Positions 42,922-51,179 of a DNA stretch of 64,000 bases are shown in pieces; within the stretch, counting starts at the first letter, position 1; the number at the start of each line of letters is the position of its first letter. Both the position numbers and the translations under genes were made by a program. A model generated the notes under the pieces. The model saw nothing but the letters and a program-made list of their open reading frames with translations. It was not told where the DNA came from and did no database searches. The stretch covers positions 124,001-188,000 of the forward strand of contig JAEUQK010000025.1 of NCBI GenBank assembly GCA_016789265.1, in the 5' to 3' direction. The stretch is from Blastocatellia bacterium. GTDB lineage: Bacteria > Acidobacteriota > Blastocatellia > Pyrinomonadales > Pyrinomonadaceae.

Positions 42922-43875
42922 ATGAGAAGTTCATTGCTTGGGATCACATTAATGTCCGCCGCGGCATTGTTGTCAGCGTGCGGAACACCGGCAGGAAACA
43001 CTGGAACCGCTAACGCCAACGCGGGCAACGCAGCGAATTCAAATGCAACCGCCGCAAAACCTGCGGCTGCTGCGCCGACTAAGGAATCGTTGATGACGAT
43101 GGAAAAGTCCGCGTGGGAAGCCTGGAAAAACCGTGATGCAAAATGGACCGAAGAGAACGCTTCGGAAAAATATGTCGGATTCGGAGCATCGGGCCGAATG
43201 GACAAAACCGCGTCGGTCAAGTCATACACCGAACAGAAATGCGATGTTAAGAGCTATTCGCTTTCTGGAGACCAGATGCAAATGGTTGGCCCTGACGTTG
43301 CGATCCTGACTTACAAGGGCGATCAAGACGGAGTTTGTGACGGCAAGAAGATCGCCGCCAGCGTGAATTCGACAAGCATATATGCCCGCGAAGGCGATAA
43401 ATGGAAAGCAGTGTTCTATGGCGAAACGCCGGTCATAGATCCGAAGGCTCCGCCAAAACCGGCAGCCGCCAAGAAAGAAGTGCCAAAGGCCGATGAGACA
43501 AAGCCGGATGCCGCTACAGAAGCCCTGTTGGCTGTCGAGAAAAAAACGTGGGAAGCCTGGAAGAACAAGGACGCCAAGGCTCTCGAGGAAGTGCTTGCAA
43601 AAGACTTCGCGTTCGTCACCGGAACCGGCCGAATGGATCATGCCGCAACGCTCAAGAGTTGGACTACTGAAAATAAGTGCGACGTTAAGAGTTATTGGGT
43701 AGGCGATGCCAAGTCAGTCTCGCTATCTAAGGACGTTTCCATGATGACCTTCAAAGGCGGAGGCGAGGGAACGTGCGAAGGCCAGCCAATAAACACCGAA
43801 TGGTACGTCGGTGTTTACATGAAAGACGGCGAAGTGTGGCGTCCCGCATTCGGAATGGGTATCCCCATGTCGTAA
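42922..43875 (+). CDS. Lipoprotein with two SnoaL/DUF4440-like domains (paralogue)
   Basis: A 317-residue lipoprotein with lipobox LSACG, a similar Asn/Ala-rich tether and two NTF2-like domains (KSAWEAWKNRDAKWTEENAS in the first; KKTWEAWKNKDAKALEEVLA in the second). Each repeats the KCDVKSY and GxCDG/GTCEG cysteine pair seen in the paralogue. The inner repeats of this protein are more alike than those of the upstream one. GGGAG precedes the ATG. A terminator between the genes shows that they are separate units despite their origin by duplication. Confidence 0.75.
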   Translation: MRSSLLGITLMSAAALLSACGTPAGNTGTANANAGNAANSNATAAKPAAAAPTKESLMTMEKSAWEAWKNRDAKWTEENASEKYVGFGASGRMDKTASVKSYTEQKCDVKSYSLSGDQMQMVGPDVAILTYKGDQDGVCDGKKIAASVNSTSIYAREGDKWKAVFYGETPVIDPKAPPKPAAAKKEVPKADETKPDAATEALLAVEKKTWEAWKNKDAKALEEVLAKDFAFVTGTGRMDHAATLKSWTTENKCDVKSYWVGDAKSVSLSKDVSMMTFKGGGEGTCEGQPINTEWYVGVYMKDGEVWRPAFGMGIPMS

Positions 43876-43902
43876 GCACACCCACATTATTTGTTTGATT
43901 CA

Positions 43903-43930
43903 AATGCCGGGGACCAAGCTCCGGCATTTT
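43903..43930. terminator. Bidirectional terminator between the lipoprotein gene and comEC
   Basis: AATGCCGG (43903-43910) pairs with CCGGCATT (43921-43928) around a 10-base loop, with TTTT on the plus side and a shorter T-run on the minus side. The comEC stop codon is 4 bases beyond it, so both convergent genes can use it. Confidence 0.7.
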
Positions 43931-43933
43931 ACG

Positions 43934-46642
43934 TTACGGTAGAAAGGTACCTACCTTCACTTCGCGTCCATCGGTAACAAAGTGGACGGCACCTTTTTCT
44001 CCCGTTCTCAGCACCTGTATTCCTGCCTTTTTCCACCGTTCGATCACTTCGGGATGCGGGTGTCCAAAACGCGACCGCCGGCCGACAGGAATGACCGCCC
44101 ATTTGGCTTTCGTCCTTTCTACAAATGTTTCCGACGACGAAGTTCGGCTTCCGTGATGCGGAACCTTGACGACGTCCGCGTTCAGCTGAGTCGTTCCGGT
44201 AGTTAGCTCATTCTCAGCGTCTCGTTCGATATCACCGGTAAACAGGAACGAGCGATCCTTGTATATCAGTCTCATCACGATCGAGCTATTATTATCCGAT
44301 CCCGACAGTTCCCGACCTTTTGTCGGCCAAACCGTCTCGATCAAAACGCCGCCGATCTCAAACCTGTCTCCGCGTCCGACCTGCTTTATCGGCACCGACC
44401 GCTTAGCAGCCGCCGCAAAGAGTTCGTCGAGTTCTGACGCGCCGTGCGGCCATGCCCCAATGTAGATCTCGCCTACATCGAAATTACTGACAACATCCGC
44501 TAATCCCTGAGCGTGATCGGCGTCAGCATGGCTCGCTACGAGGTGATCGATCCTTGAGAAGCCCTTTTCCCAAAGGAATTCCGAGACTACCATCTCGCCG
44601 ATCCTTGGAATATCCCGCTCGATCTGATCTTCATCTTCATCGTCGTTTCGATAGGCAACTATGCCGCCGCCATCGATGAGCATTGTCTGACCGTCTGGAA
44701 ATGTCACGAGGGCCGAATCGCCCTGGCCAACATCGAGGAATTCCACGTGGAGTTTGCCGTCCGGCCTCGGCGCACTAAATGGATGAAACACAATGATCGA
44801 GGCGAGAACCAAAACAGCGGCAACACTCACCGAAATTCTCCGGATTCTCCACGCAAATTTTTCGGTACGGTTGAATAGATCAAACGGATCCCACCTGAAT
44901 AAGAAATAGGCTGTAAAAAGCAGGGGCACGAAGTAGATCAAATAGATCAATTTCATCTCGCCGGAGTAGATCGGCACACGAAAACTCGCCCAACCTGAAT
45001 AAGTCATTGCCTTGGGAAGCGAGATCAGCAGCCAGTTGAATCCTTCCGCTATCATCGTGAACGGAAAGGCGAGGGCGTTACTGAATATGCCGAACACGAC
45101 CGCTAACAGGGCCGCAAAACTCTCAAGTGCGATAAAAATACCGACCCAGAGATTCAGAAAGATCGCTACCGGAGTTACGCGATGAAAGTAATAGATCGTT
45201 AGCGGCAGCATGCAGATCTGAACGATCGCGGAAACCAACAGGCCTTCAAAAGCATACGCGATCAATGTCTTTGCGAAGCCGTTTATTTTGGTCGCAAGGT
45301 AAGGCATCTTGAAGATCCGGGCCGACCATATCTGCCGTTCCTGATCGATCTCCCAAACTTTTTCTCGCCAATAGAGCATTTCACAGGATCGCTTGATCCA
45401 AATGTGCACGTTTGGGGGAAACGGATTTGAGGCGTCCGGCATCCACGCTCCGATCTCCCGCAATTTTTCGATCAAGGGAATTGCGATCACAACGATCGAA
45501 GCCACGCTTACCACGGTCAATTGGAACGAGGGGCTGAAGACATCGCTCGGCCGCCAAGCCATCAATATCAAACAACTCAGACCTAGTGTATTGAGCAAAT
45601 TGCTGCTGCGGTATATGACACGCGAGACGAGAAATGCCGTAAACATTAAGCAGGCCCGGACTACGGGCACCTCACCGCCAACTGCCACCGAATACGTCCA
45701 CAAAAAACCTCCGACAAGAACGAGCTGCATCCTTCGGTCTGATGTGAAGAGGCTGATAAACCACAAAAGGAGTCCGCCGATAAACGTTATATGTAGGCCC
45801 GAAATGACCAGTACATGAAAGGTTCCCCCATCACGAAAGGCGTCCGCCGTTTCTTTGTCTAGAAAATGTTTGTCACCCAGCATCGATGCGATCAGCACGC
45901 CCGAAGTTGACGGTGAGAACCTGCTGCGAAACTCATCGATGAGACGGCCGCGTTGACCATAGACAAAGTCCAAAACTGACGGAAACGAGCTTTCCCCGAG
46001 CGGTTCAATGAGCAGCGAACTCTTGACGGTCGCAGTTGCATCGATTCCCTGTTGGTCCAGCAATTGTCTTTTTGACTGCACGCCCGGATTCAGGTATTGA
46101 TCTTCCCGTATCAATTCGCAAGCGACCCGCACCAGCGAGCCCGATCGCATATCGAGAGATGCGAAATCAAACATCTGTTCATCGTTTACCAATGGAACAA
46201 ACAGGCGAACGACACCGGACGCCGGGCGCTCGTGCTCGCCTTGACGTATCCTCGAAACTGATAGCCGTATAAACGATCCGTCTATTGAGGGCTCCGGCCT
46301 GCCCATTACCATTCCTTCGATCTCGACCGGCGAGGCAAATGCGATCTCGCCAAGGTCGTACATGACCTTTATGCGGTCGTCGCGAACTCCAGCGATCTCG
46401 GATTGGTAACAAAATGCACCTAAGAAAATGAACGCTGCAAAAATGATGGCTCCGGAGTAGGATCTACCGCGCAATAGGAAAGCAGGGATTGAGGCTAATA
46501 CAGAAAGGCCGAGTGTGACCTTCCAATCGATCGCCGTCCAAGCCGCGATCAACATTCCAAGAGCAAATGCAACCGCCAGCCATGCCAGAGGGTGGGTTGA
46601 CGAGATCAAGGTCGAAGAAGTGGAAAGCTCGGCCGCCTTCAT
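43934..46642 (-). CDS. comEC: ComEC/Rec2 DNA-uptake channel
   Basis: A 902-residue polytopic membrane protein. About three N-terminal helices are followed by an OB-like soluble domain (DUF4131 region), the competence channel core (GVLIASMLGDKHFLDKETADAFRDGGTFHVLVISGLH in pattern, with HVLVISGLH as the signature), more helices, and a C-terminal metallo-beta-lactamase domain with VGQGDSALV, SHADADHAQG and VPHHGSRTS. It imports single-stranded DNA across the inner membrane. The MBL histidines and aspartates look intact, so nuclease activity is plausible. Its start overlaps the comEA stop by 4 bases. Confidence 0.93.
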   Translation of the reverse strand: MKAAELSTSSTLISSTHPLAWLAVAFALGMLIAAWTAIDWKVTLGLSVLASIPAFLLRGRSYSGAIIFAAFIFLGAFCYQSEIAGVRDDRIKVMYDLGEIAFASPVEIEGMVMGRPEPSIDGSFIRLSVSRIRQGEHERPASGVVRLFVPLVNDEQMFDFASLDMRSGSLVRVACELIREDQYLNPGVQSKRQLLDQQGIDATATVKSSLLIEPLGESSFPSVLDFVYGQRGRLIDEFRSRFSPSTSGVLIASMLGDKHFLDKETADAFRDGGTFHVLVISGLHITFIGGLLLWFISLFTSDRRMQLVLVGGFLWTYSVAVGGEVPVVRACLMFTAFLVSRVIYRSSNLLNTLGLSCLILMAWRPSDVFSPSFQLTVVSVASIVVIAIPLIEKLREIGAWMPDASNPFPPNVHIWIKRSCEMLYWREKVWEIDQERQIWSARIFKMPYLATKINGFAKTLIAYAFEGLLVSAIVQICMLPLTIYYFHRVTPVAIFLNLWVGIFIALESFAALLAVVFGIFSNALAFPFTMIAEGFNWLLISLPKAMTYSGWASFRVPIYSGEMKLIYLIYFVPLLFTAYFLFRWDPFDLFNRTEKFAWRIRRISVSVAAVLVLASIIVFHPFSAPRPDGKLHVEFLDVGQGDSALVTFPDGQTMLIDGGGIVAYRNDDEDEDQIERDIPRIGEMVVSEFLWEKGFSRIDHLVASHADADHAQGLADVVSNFDVGEIYIGAWPHGASELDELFAAAAKRSVPIKQVGRGDRFEIGGVLIETVWPTKGRELSGSDNNSSIVMRLIYKDRSFLFTGDIERDAENELTTGTTQLNADVVKVPHHGSRTSSSETFVERTKAKWAVIPVGRRSRFGHPHPEVIERWKKAGIQVLRTGEKGAVHFVTDGREVKVGTFLP

Positions 46643-46956
46643 TCGACTCTCACAAACGGTTTAATGGTTCTGAATCGTTTGTCGGAGATCCCTGGTATTA
46701 GCATCAGATGCTCCACCTTTCGAAAGGAGCCGTTTGCCTCCCGATAATTCACGATCTTCGCTGCAAGCTTCTCGCCAATGTGAGGTATTTTCTGCAGCTC
46801 TTCAATGGTCGCAGTGTTGATGTTGAGTGCTGAATTTCCTGACGACGAGTTAGTTCCAGGAATCTGAGGAGGTTGGTTTCGAACTTGGCCGCATGCCGAG
46901 ATCAGCGTTATCGACAGTGCAAGAAGTATGAGAGATGCAACGGTTCGAACGGCCAT
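46639..46956 (-). CDS. comEA: ComEA-like helix-hairpin-helix DNA-binding lipoprotein
   Basis: A 105-residue exported protein. The signal sequence ends LISAC, a lipobox, so it is probably lipid-anchored rather than held by a transmembrane helix. After a Gly/Ser/Asn tether comes the ComEA-type double helix-hairpin-helix: LNINTATIEELQKIPHIGEKLAAKIVNYRE in pattern, then LMLIPGISDKRFRTI. It binds incoming double-stranded DNA and hands it to ComEC, with which it is translationally coupled. Confidence 0.87.
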   Translation of the reverse strand: MAVRTVASLILLALSITLISACGQVRNQPPQIPGTNSSSGNSALNINTATIEELQKIPHIGEKLAAKIVNYREANGSFRKVEHLMLIPGISDKRFRTIKPFVRVE

Positions 46957-47094
46957 TTTGAGAGAGTTTGTTGTAAAAGGAATACGAATGCAACTAATGT
47001 GTGCAAAATGCTAAAAGTGTTTATGTTACAAAGACTTGAACGGACAAAATTCTTCCAAATGCAGCATTTTTCCACAATTTCTGTGGAAATCAGC

Positions 47095-49623
47095 TCACCC
47101 ATTCATCTCTTGCACATCGGCGAGATCTTCGTATGCTTTTTGAAGAACGGGACGCGCTCGTGTCGATCCATCCATGTCGCCAATATAGCCTTCACGAACC
47201 ATCGCATCGAGGATCGCAGCCGCACGCCCATAACCGATACGCAGATGACGTTGAAGCAGCGACGTTGAACCACGCTTTGCGTGAACGACACATTTTAGTG
47301 CATCCCAGAACAGCGGGTCTTTGCGGCCGGGCAGATCGCCCGAGTCGTCGAGTTCTTCGTCGCTCTTTGTGATCGTCGTGTCGTATTCTGGTCGTCCCTG
47401 ACGCTTCACCTCATCGACTACACGGCCGATCTCTTTTTCATCCACATAGCAGCCGTGAATGCGAACGACCTGAGAACTTGCGGGCGGCAGAAAAAGCATA
47501 TCGCCCTTGCCAAGCAGTCCTTCGGCACCGTTAGCGTCGATGATAGTCCGTGAATCGACTTTTGAAGAAACCCGGTATGAAATGCGTGCCGGGAAATTCG
47601 CTTTGATAAGGCCTGTGATGACATCGACCGAGGGACGCTGAGTTGCAAGAACAAGATGAATCCCGACCGCTCGGGCCATCTGCGCAAGACGTGTGATAGA
47701 TTCCTCGACCTCTTTTCCTGAGACCATCATCAGGTCCGCCAGCTCGTCAATGATGATAACGATGTAAGGCAGAGGGCGATGAGGCTCGCCGGTATCCTCA
47801 TCATATTGTTCTATGGAATTGCGTCGGGCAACTTCGGTGTTGTAGCCGTCAATGTTTCTTACGCCCCAGCCGGCAAGATCCTTGTACCGGCGTTCCATTT
47901 CGGTAACGGCCCATTTCAGCGAAATGGCCGCACGTTTCGGATCGGTGATGATCGGAGTCGCGAGATGCGGAATGTCTGCATAAAGCCCTAGCTCGAGCCG
48001 TTTCGGATCGACCATTATGAATTTCACCTGATCCGGCCGAGCTTTGAACAAGATCGACATCACGAGTGAGTTAACACCGACCGATTTACCCGCACCGGTG
48101 GCGCCGGCGATAAGGAGATGCGGCATCTTTGCAAGGTCGGCGACATAGGTTCCGCCGTCAATGGTCTTTCCCAGCGCGATGGTGAGAAGGCTTTTCTCAC
48201 CGATGAACTTTCGGTGATCGACGATCTCTCGCAAAACGATCGTCTCACGGCGTTCGTTCGGCACCTCAATACCAACGAACGCTTTACCGGGAATGCGGTC
48301 AATGCGGATGCTCTCTGCTTTCAATGCAAGGCAAAGGTCATCGACCAATCCTGTCACACGCGAGTACTTCACCCCCGGATCCGGTTTGAATTCGTAGGTC
48401 GTGACCACCGGCCCCGGACAGATGTTCACCACTTTACCGGCTACGTTGAACTCTTTGGTCTTTTCGGCGAGCGATTCGGCTATCGCGAGCAATTCTTTGT
48501 CCTTATGTTCAATGTGCGGTGCCGGCGCATTCAGAAGTTGCGGACTGGGAAGAACGTAGCCATCGTAATTTGCCGCATGACGCGTCATTACCGGTTCTTC
48601 ATCGGCTTCGATCAACGGCTCTTCATCCTGTTCGCCGTTCAGTTCACCCGTATGTTTTGTAGGCGTGATCGGAATTTCACCGATCGGCCCGCTTGCGCCC
48701 GCGCCAGCAGACACTGCATTCTCGTTCACCGCGATGGTCGGCGGCACGAACTCCTCTCCTTCGAGGGGAAGGTCAAGCTGAGTTTCTCCGACGGCGTCAA
48801 GTTGTGTCGTTGCCGGTGCGACGATGTCGCCGGTGTCTTTCTTTTTCTTGCTGGACACGATAGTGTCGGGAATCGAAATGGTCGGCGAATCGCTCAGAGC
48901 CTTCTCACGAGTCTTTCGGCGCTTTTCAGATCGCTCGGATATCTGGCTCTTTTCGGCTGCCTTTGCTGCCTTTCGTTTTTCACGCCACTCGTCAAAATGA
49001 ATCTTGAAATTTCCTTTAGCAACATCCAAATGGCCAAAGATCCAATTGAACGAGAAATTGGTGATCAACAGCAGCGAAGCAACAAGGAAGGTCGCCAGTA
49101 CGATCGTCGTGCCCGTATTCCCGATCAGCTTTTTAGAAACATAGGGAAATGCACCGCCTATCACACCGCCGTACGATGTATTAAGCATATAGGCTAGGCC
49201 CGACAGAGCAAGCACAAACAGTACGTATCCGATCACGCGCCCGGCACGCATTCTCAGATTTACTGATTGGTAAACCCGCCAAGCTATCAACGCGATCACG
49301 GCTGGAAGTAAATAGGCTGTCCAACCGATAGCCGCGATCAATACGGCAGCGATGTTTGCACCGACGATGCCGATCAAATTCTTTGTGGGGGAACTTGCTG
49401 AATAGCCTGTGGAAATGATCGAACGGTCGTCCGGGCTTGCTGTCATTAGACTCAAAAAAATGAGCAATGCCAAACCGATGAGCGCGACGGCGATCACCTC
49501 ATTCAGTCTCGAATGCTTTGTTACTTTGCCGTTCTTCTTGGCAAGCAAGGTCGTCCCGTCCGCGAGGCAGAAATTCAGCTCGTCGTCCTTATACGTTTCC
49601 TTACATGTCGGGCAAATTTTCAC
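47095..49623 (-). CDS. ftsK: FtsK/SpoIIIE DNA translocase with N-terminal zinc ribbon
   Basis: An 842-residue divisome motor. Residues 1-27 carry CPTCKETYKDDELNFC, a CxxC...C ribbon of the type seen on many Acidobacteriota proteins but not on standard FtsK. Four transmembrane helices (~35-190), a variable acidic linker, then the motor: LIAGATGAGKSVGVNSL (Walker A), YIVIIIDELADLMM (Walker B), ATQRPSVDVITG and a C-terminal gamma winged helix (TSLLQRHLRIGYGRAAAILD) that would read KOPS-like sites. The GTG start lies at the edge of a heptamer-repeat array with no Shine-Dalgarno sequence. Confidence 0.94.
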   Translation of the reverse strand: MKICPTCKETYKDDELNFCLADGTTLLAKKNGKVTKHSRLNEVIAVALIGLALLIFLSLMTASPDDRSIISTGYSASSPTKNLIGIVGANIAAVLIAAIGWTAYLLPAVIALIAWRVYQSVNLRMRAGRVIGYVLFVLALSGLAYMLNTSYGGVIGGAFPYVSKKLIGNTGTTIVLATFLVASLLLITNFSFNWIFGHLDVAKGNFKIHFDEWREKRKAAKAAEKSQISERSEKRRKTREKALSDSPTISIPDTIVSSKKKKDTGDIVAPATTQLDAVGETQLDLPLEGEEFVPPTIAVNENAVSAGAGASGPIGEIPITPTKHTGELNGEQDEEPLIEADEEPVMTRHAANYDGYVLPSPQLLNAPAPHIEHKDKELLAIAESLAEKTKEFNVAGKVVNICPGPVVTTYEFKPDPGVKYSRVTGLVDDLCLALKAESIRIDRIPGKAFVGIEVPNERRETIVLREIVDHRKFIGEKSLLTIALGKTIDGGTYVADLAKMPHLLIAGATGAGKSVGVNSLVMSILFKARPDQVKFIMVDPKRLELGLYADIPHLATPIITDPKRAAISLKWAVTEMERRYKDLAGWGVRNIDGYNTEVARRNSIEQYDEDTGEPHRPLPYIVIIIDELADLMMVSGKEVEESITRLAQMARAVGIHLVLATQRPSVDVITGLIKANFPARISYRVSSKVDSRTIIDANGAEGLLGKGDMLFLPPASSQVVRIHGCYVDEKEIGRVVDEVKRQGRPEYDTTITKSDEELDDSGDLPGRKDPLFWDALKCVVHAKRGSTSLLQRHLRIGYGRAAAILDAMVREGYIGDMDGSTRARPVLQKAYEDLADVQEMNG

Positions 49624-49647
49624 AGTGAATAACGAATAGTGAATAGT
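49623..49647. repeat. Left inverted heptamer array of the four-helix-bundle cassette
   Basis: Read on the plus strand, units AGTGAAT, AACGAAT, AGTGAAT follow each other without gaps. Compared with the reverse complement of the array at 50014-50038 it differs at only three positions, each the last base of a 7-base unit (T here, C there). The array begins at the ftsK start codon. Confidence 0.8.
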
Positions 49648-49649
49648 AT

Positions 49650-50015
49650 CTACTTATTTGACGTTTTCACCGTCGCAATCAATATTTTTATCAGTTCAAC
49701 ACAATCTTCGGAAAGACTTCCAGACATCTTTTCGTTAATGTAATTCGTATCCTTGAGTATCGATAACCAATAATCCGTTTCGTTCGCCTCTTTCAAAGCC
49801 ATAGACATCTTATTTCGAAAGTCCGCCTTTGAGATCCCATACTCGGCTTCGCGAACTTAAGCCCCAACTGCTGTTCCCGATCGCACGATCTGTTTACTTA
49901 AAACAAATTCTTTGTGCTCGCTCACCAAGAGCTGGTTCAGCCGTACGATCCCCAGACCGAAGGCATAGCTTTTCTCGCGTAACGGTGATTCTCTTGTAGG
50001 CTTATTTCCCTCCAC
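49650..50015 (-). pseudogene. Four-helix-bundle protein (23S rRNA intervening-sequence family), interrupted by a stop
   Basis: Translation from about 50015 gives PLREKSYAFGLGIVRL, EHKEFVLSKQIVRSGTAVGA, then a TAA (49857-49859), then in the same frame VREAEYGISKADFRNKM, SMALKEANETDYWLSILKD and SEDCVELIKILIATVKTSNK with a final TAG. This is the full S23/TIGR02436 pattern; the stop replaces the near-invariant Asn of GANIREAEYG and differs from both Asn codons by two bases. Family members are encoded in 23S rRNA intervening sequences and as free genes of unknown function. The gene is flanked by inverted heptamer arrays and overlaps the end of prfB. Confidence 0.85.
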
Positions 50016-51133
50016 TGTTCACTGTTCGTTGTTCACTGTTCACTTTCTTGGAAACCAGAAATTCCTTTATGAACTCATCTATCTCGCCATCAAGTACGGC
50101 ATCTACATCCGTAAGTTCGAACTTTGTCCTTGTATCTTTTACCAATCGATACGGATGGAGCACATAGTTTCTGATCTGGGAGCCAAAGGAAATGTCCATC
50201 TTGTTCGCCTCGAGATCGGCGGTCTCGGCGCGGCGTTTTTCGAGTTCCAGTTCATAGAGTTTTGACCTCAACACTTGCATTGCCACCGCCCGATTTTGAA
50301 TTTGCGAACGCTGGTTCTGACATGTCACAACAATTCCCGTCGGCAAGTGTGTAATACGAACGGCACTGTCTGTCACGTTTACGTGCTGGCCGCCCGCACC
50401 GGACGACCGATATGTGTCAACACGCAGGTCTTTGTCCTCGATGTTCACTTCGATATTTTCATCGATCTCGGGCGAAACGAACATGGAAGCGAACGACGTC
50501 TCTCGGCTTCCGCCGGACGCGAACGGCGAGATGCGAACAAGTCGGTGCACACCGGCCTCTGTTGCGAGCAATCCATACGCGTAATCGCCCTCGACGCGGA
50601 ATGTGGCGGATTTCAGCCCAGCCTCGCTTCCCGATTGCTCGTCCAGGATCTCGACCTTGAAACCCTTCCGCTCGGCCCAACGCAGATACATTCGCAGAAG
50701 CATCTGACAGAAGTCCTGAGCATCGGTGCCGCCGGCACCAGCCTGCAGAGAGCAGATCGCGTTGTTCGCGTCCGTTTCACCTGACAGCAGTGATTGGATC
50801 TCTGCGGCGGTCACTTCCTTTTCAAGCTTCGAGATCAGCGACTCGAGTTCCGTTGCCGAATCGGAATCTTCCGCTGCAAATTCAAAGAGGACTTCGGCGT
50901 CTGATACGCCTGTTTCAAAATCCCTTTGCTGCTGCAGAGCCTTTTCCAAGCGGCTCCGCACAGCCATTACTTTTTGAGCCTTGTCCGAATCGTTCCAGAA
51001 ATCAGGCTCTGAGATCTGAGCCTCGATCTTCTCTAATTCCTTTTCCTTCCCCGGCCGGTCAAAGAAACCTCCCAAGTTGTGCAACTTTGTCTTTTATCTC
51101 TTCGTGTTTTGTCTGTAGTTCTGTTAATTCCAT
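50002..51133 (-). CDS. prfB: Peptide chain release factor 2, expressed by programmed +1 frameshift
   Basis: The message starts at ATG 51133 (MELTELQTKHEEIKDKVAQL) and reaches an in-frame TGA at 51059-51061, where the +1 shift continues into GAC and DRPGKEKELEKIEAQ. The joined product is about 376 residues. RF2 features: RISPFASGG with the SPF stop-codon-reading tripeptide, and SSGAGGQHVNV with the GGQ catalytic loop. It releases peptides at UGA and UAA. The last ~13 residues (VNSEQRTVNSGGK) come from the heptamer array and have no counterpart in the usual RF2 C terminus. Without the shift only a 24-residue peptide is made. Confidence 0.95.
50014..50041. repeat. Right inverted heptamer array of the four-helix-bundle cassette
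   Basis: Units ACTGTTC, ACTGTTC, GTTGTTC, ACTGTTC on the plus strand, continuing into a degenerate fifth unit. The minus-strand reading supplies the last prfB codons (VNSEQRTVNSGGK) as well as the presumed start region of the pseudogene. The order X-X-Y-X of the units matches the right arm at 30261-30292. Confidence 0.8.
51058..51073 (-). promoter_or_regulatory. prfB +1 frameshift site
   Basis: Minus strand: GGGAGG, then TTT, CTT, TGA, C. The CTT-TGA-C slip site with an SD-like GGGAGG placed a few bases upstream is the classic RF2 autoregulatory signal: low RF2 lets the ribosome slip from CUU to UUU and read GAC. Confidence 0.93.
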
Positions 51134-51179
51134 GTTGAAAATTCACTGAAAGCGATCAACTAACATCTGTTAGCTGTTC

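Noticed and set aside
48118..49197. A 359-codon open frame on the plus strand, antisense to ftsK
   Set aside because: It is rich in Arg, Cys and His with no family motif, and mirrors a well-supported ftsK gene; it is a by-product of codon usage on the other strand.
49623..50041. CRISPR array or diversity-generating retroelement (four-helix-bundle accessory protein)
   Set aside because: The repeats are gapless 7-mers without spacers, and no reverse transcriptase or template/variable repeat pair is visible in the window.
50002..51084. prfB as a gene with its own downstream start at 51084
   Set aside because: The upstream ATG, SD-like GGGAGG and CTT-TGA-C slip site give a complete RF2 N terminus, so the gene starts at 51133 and is frameshifted, not truncated.
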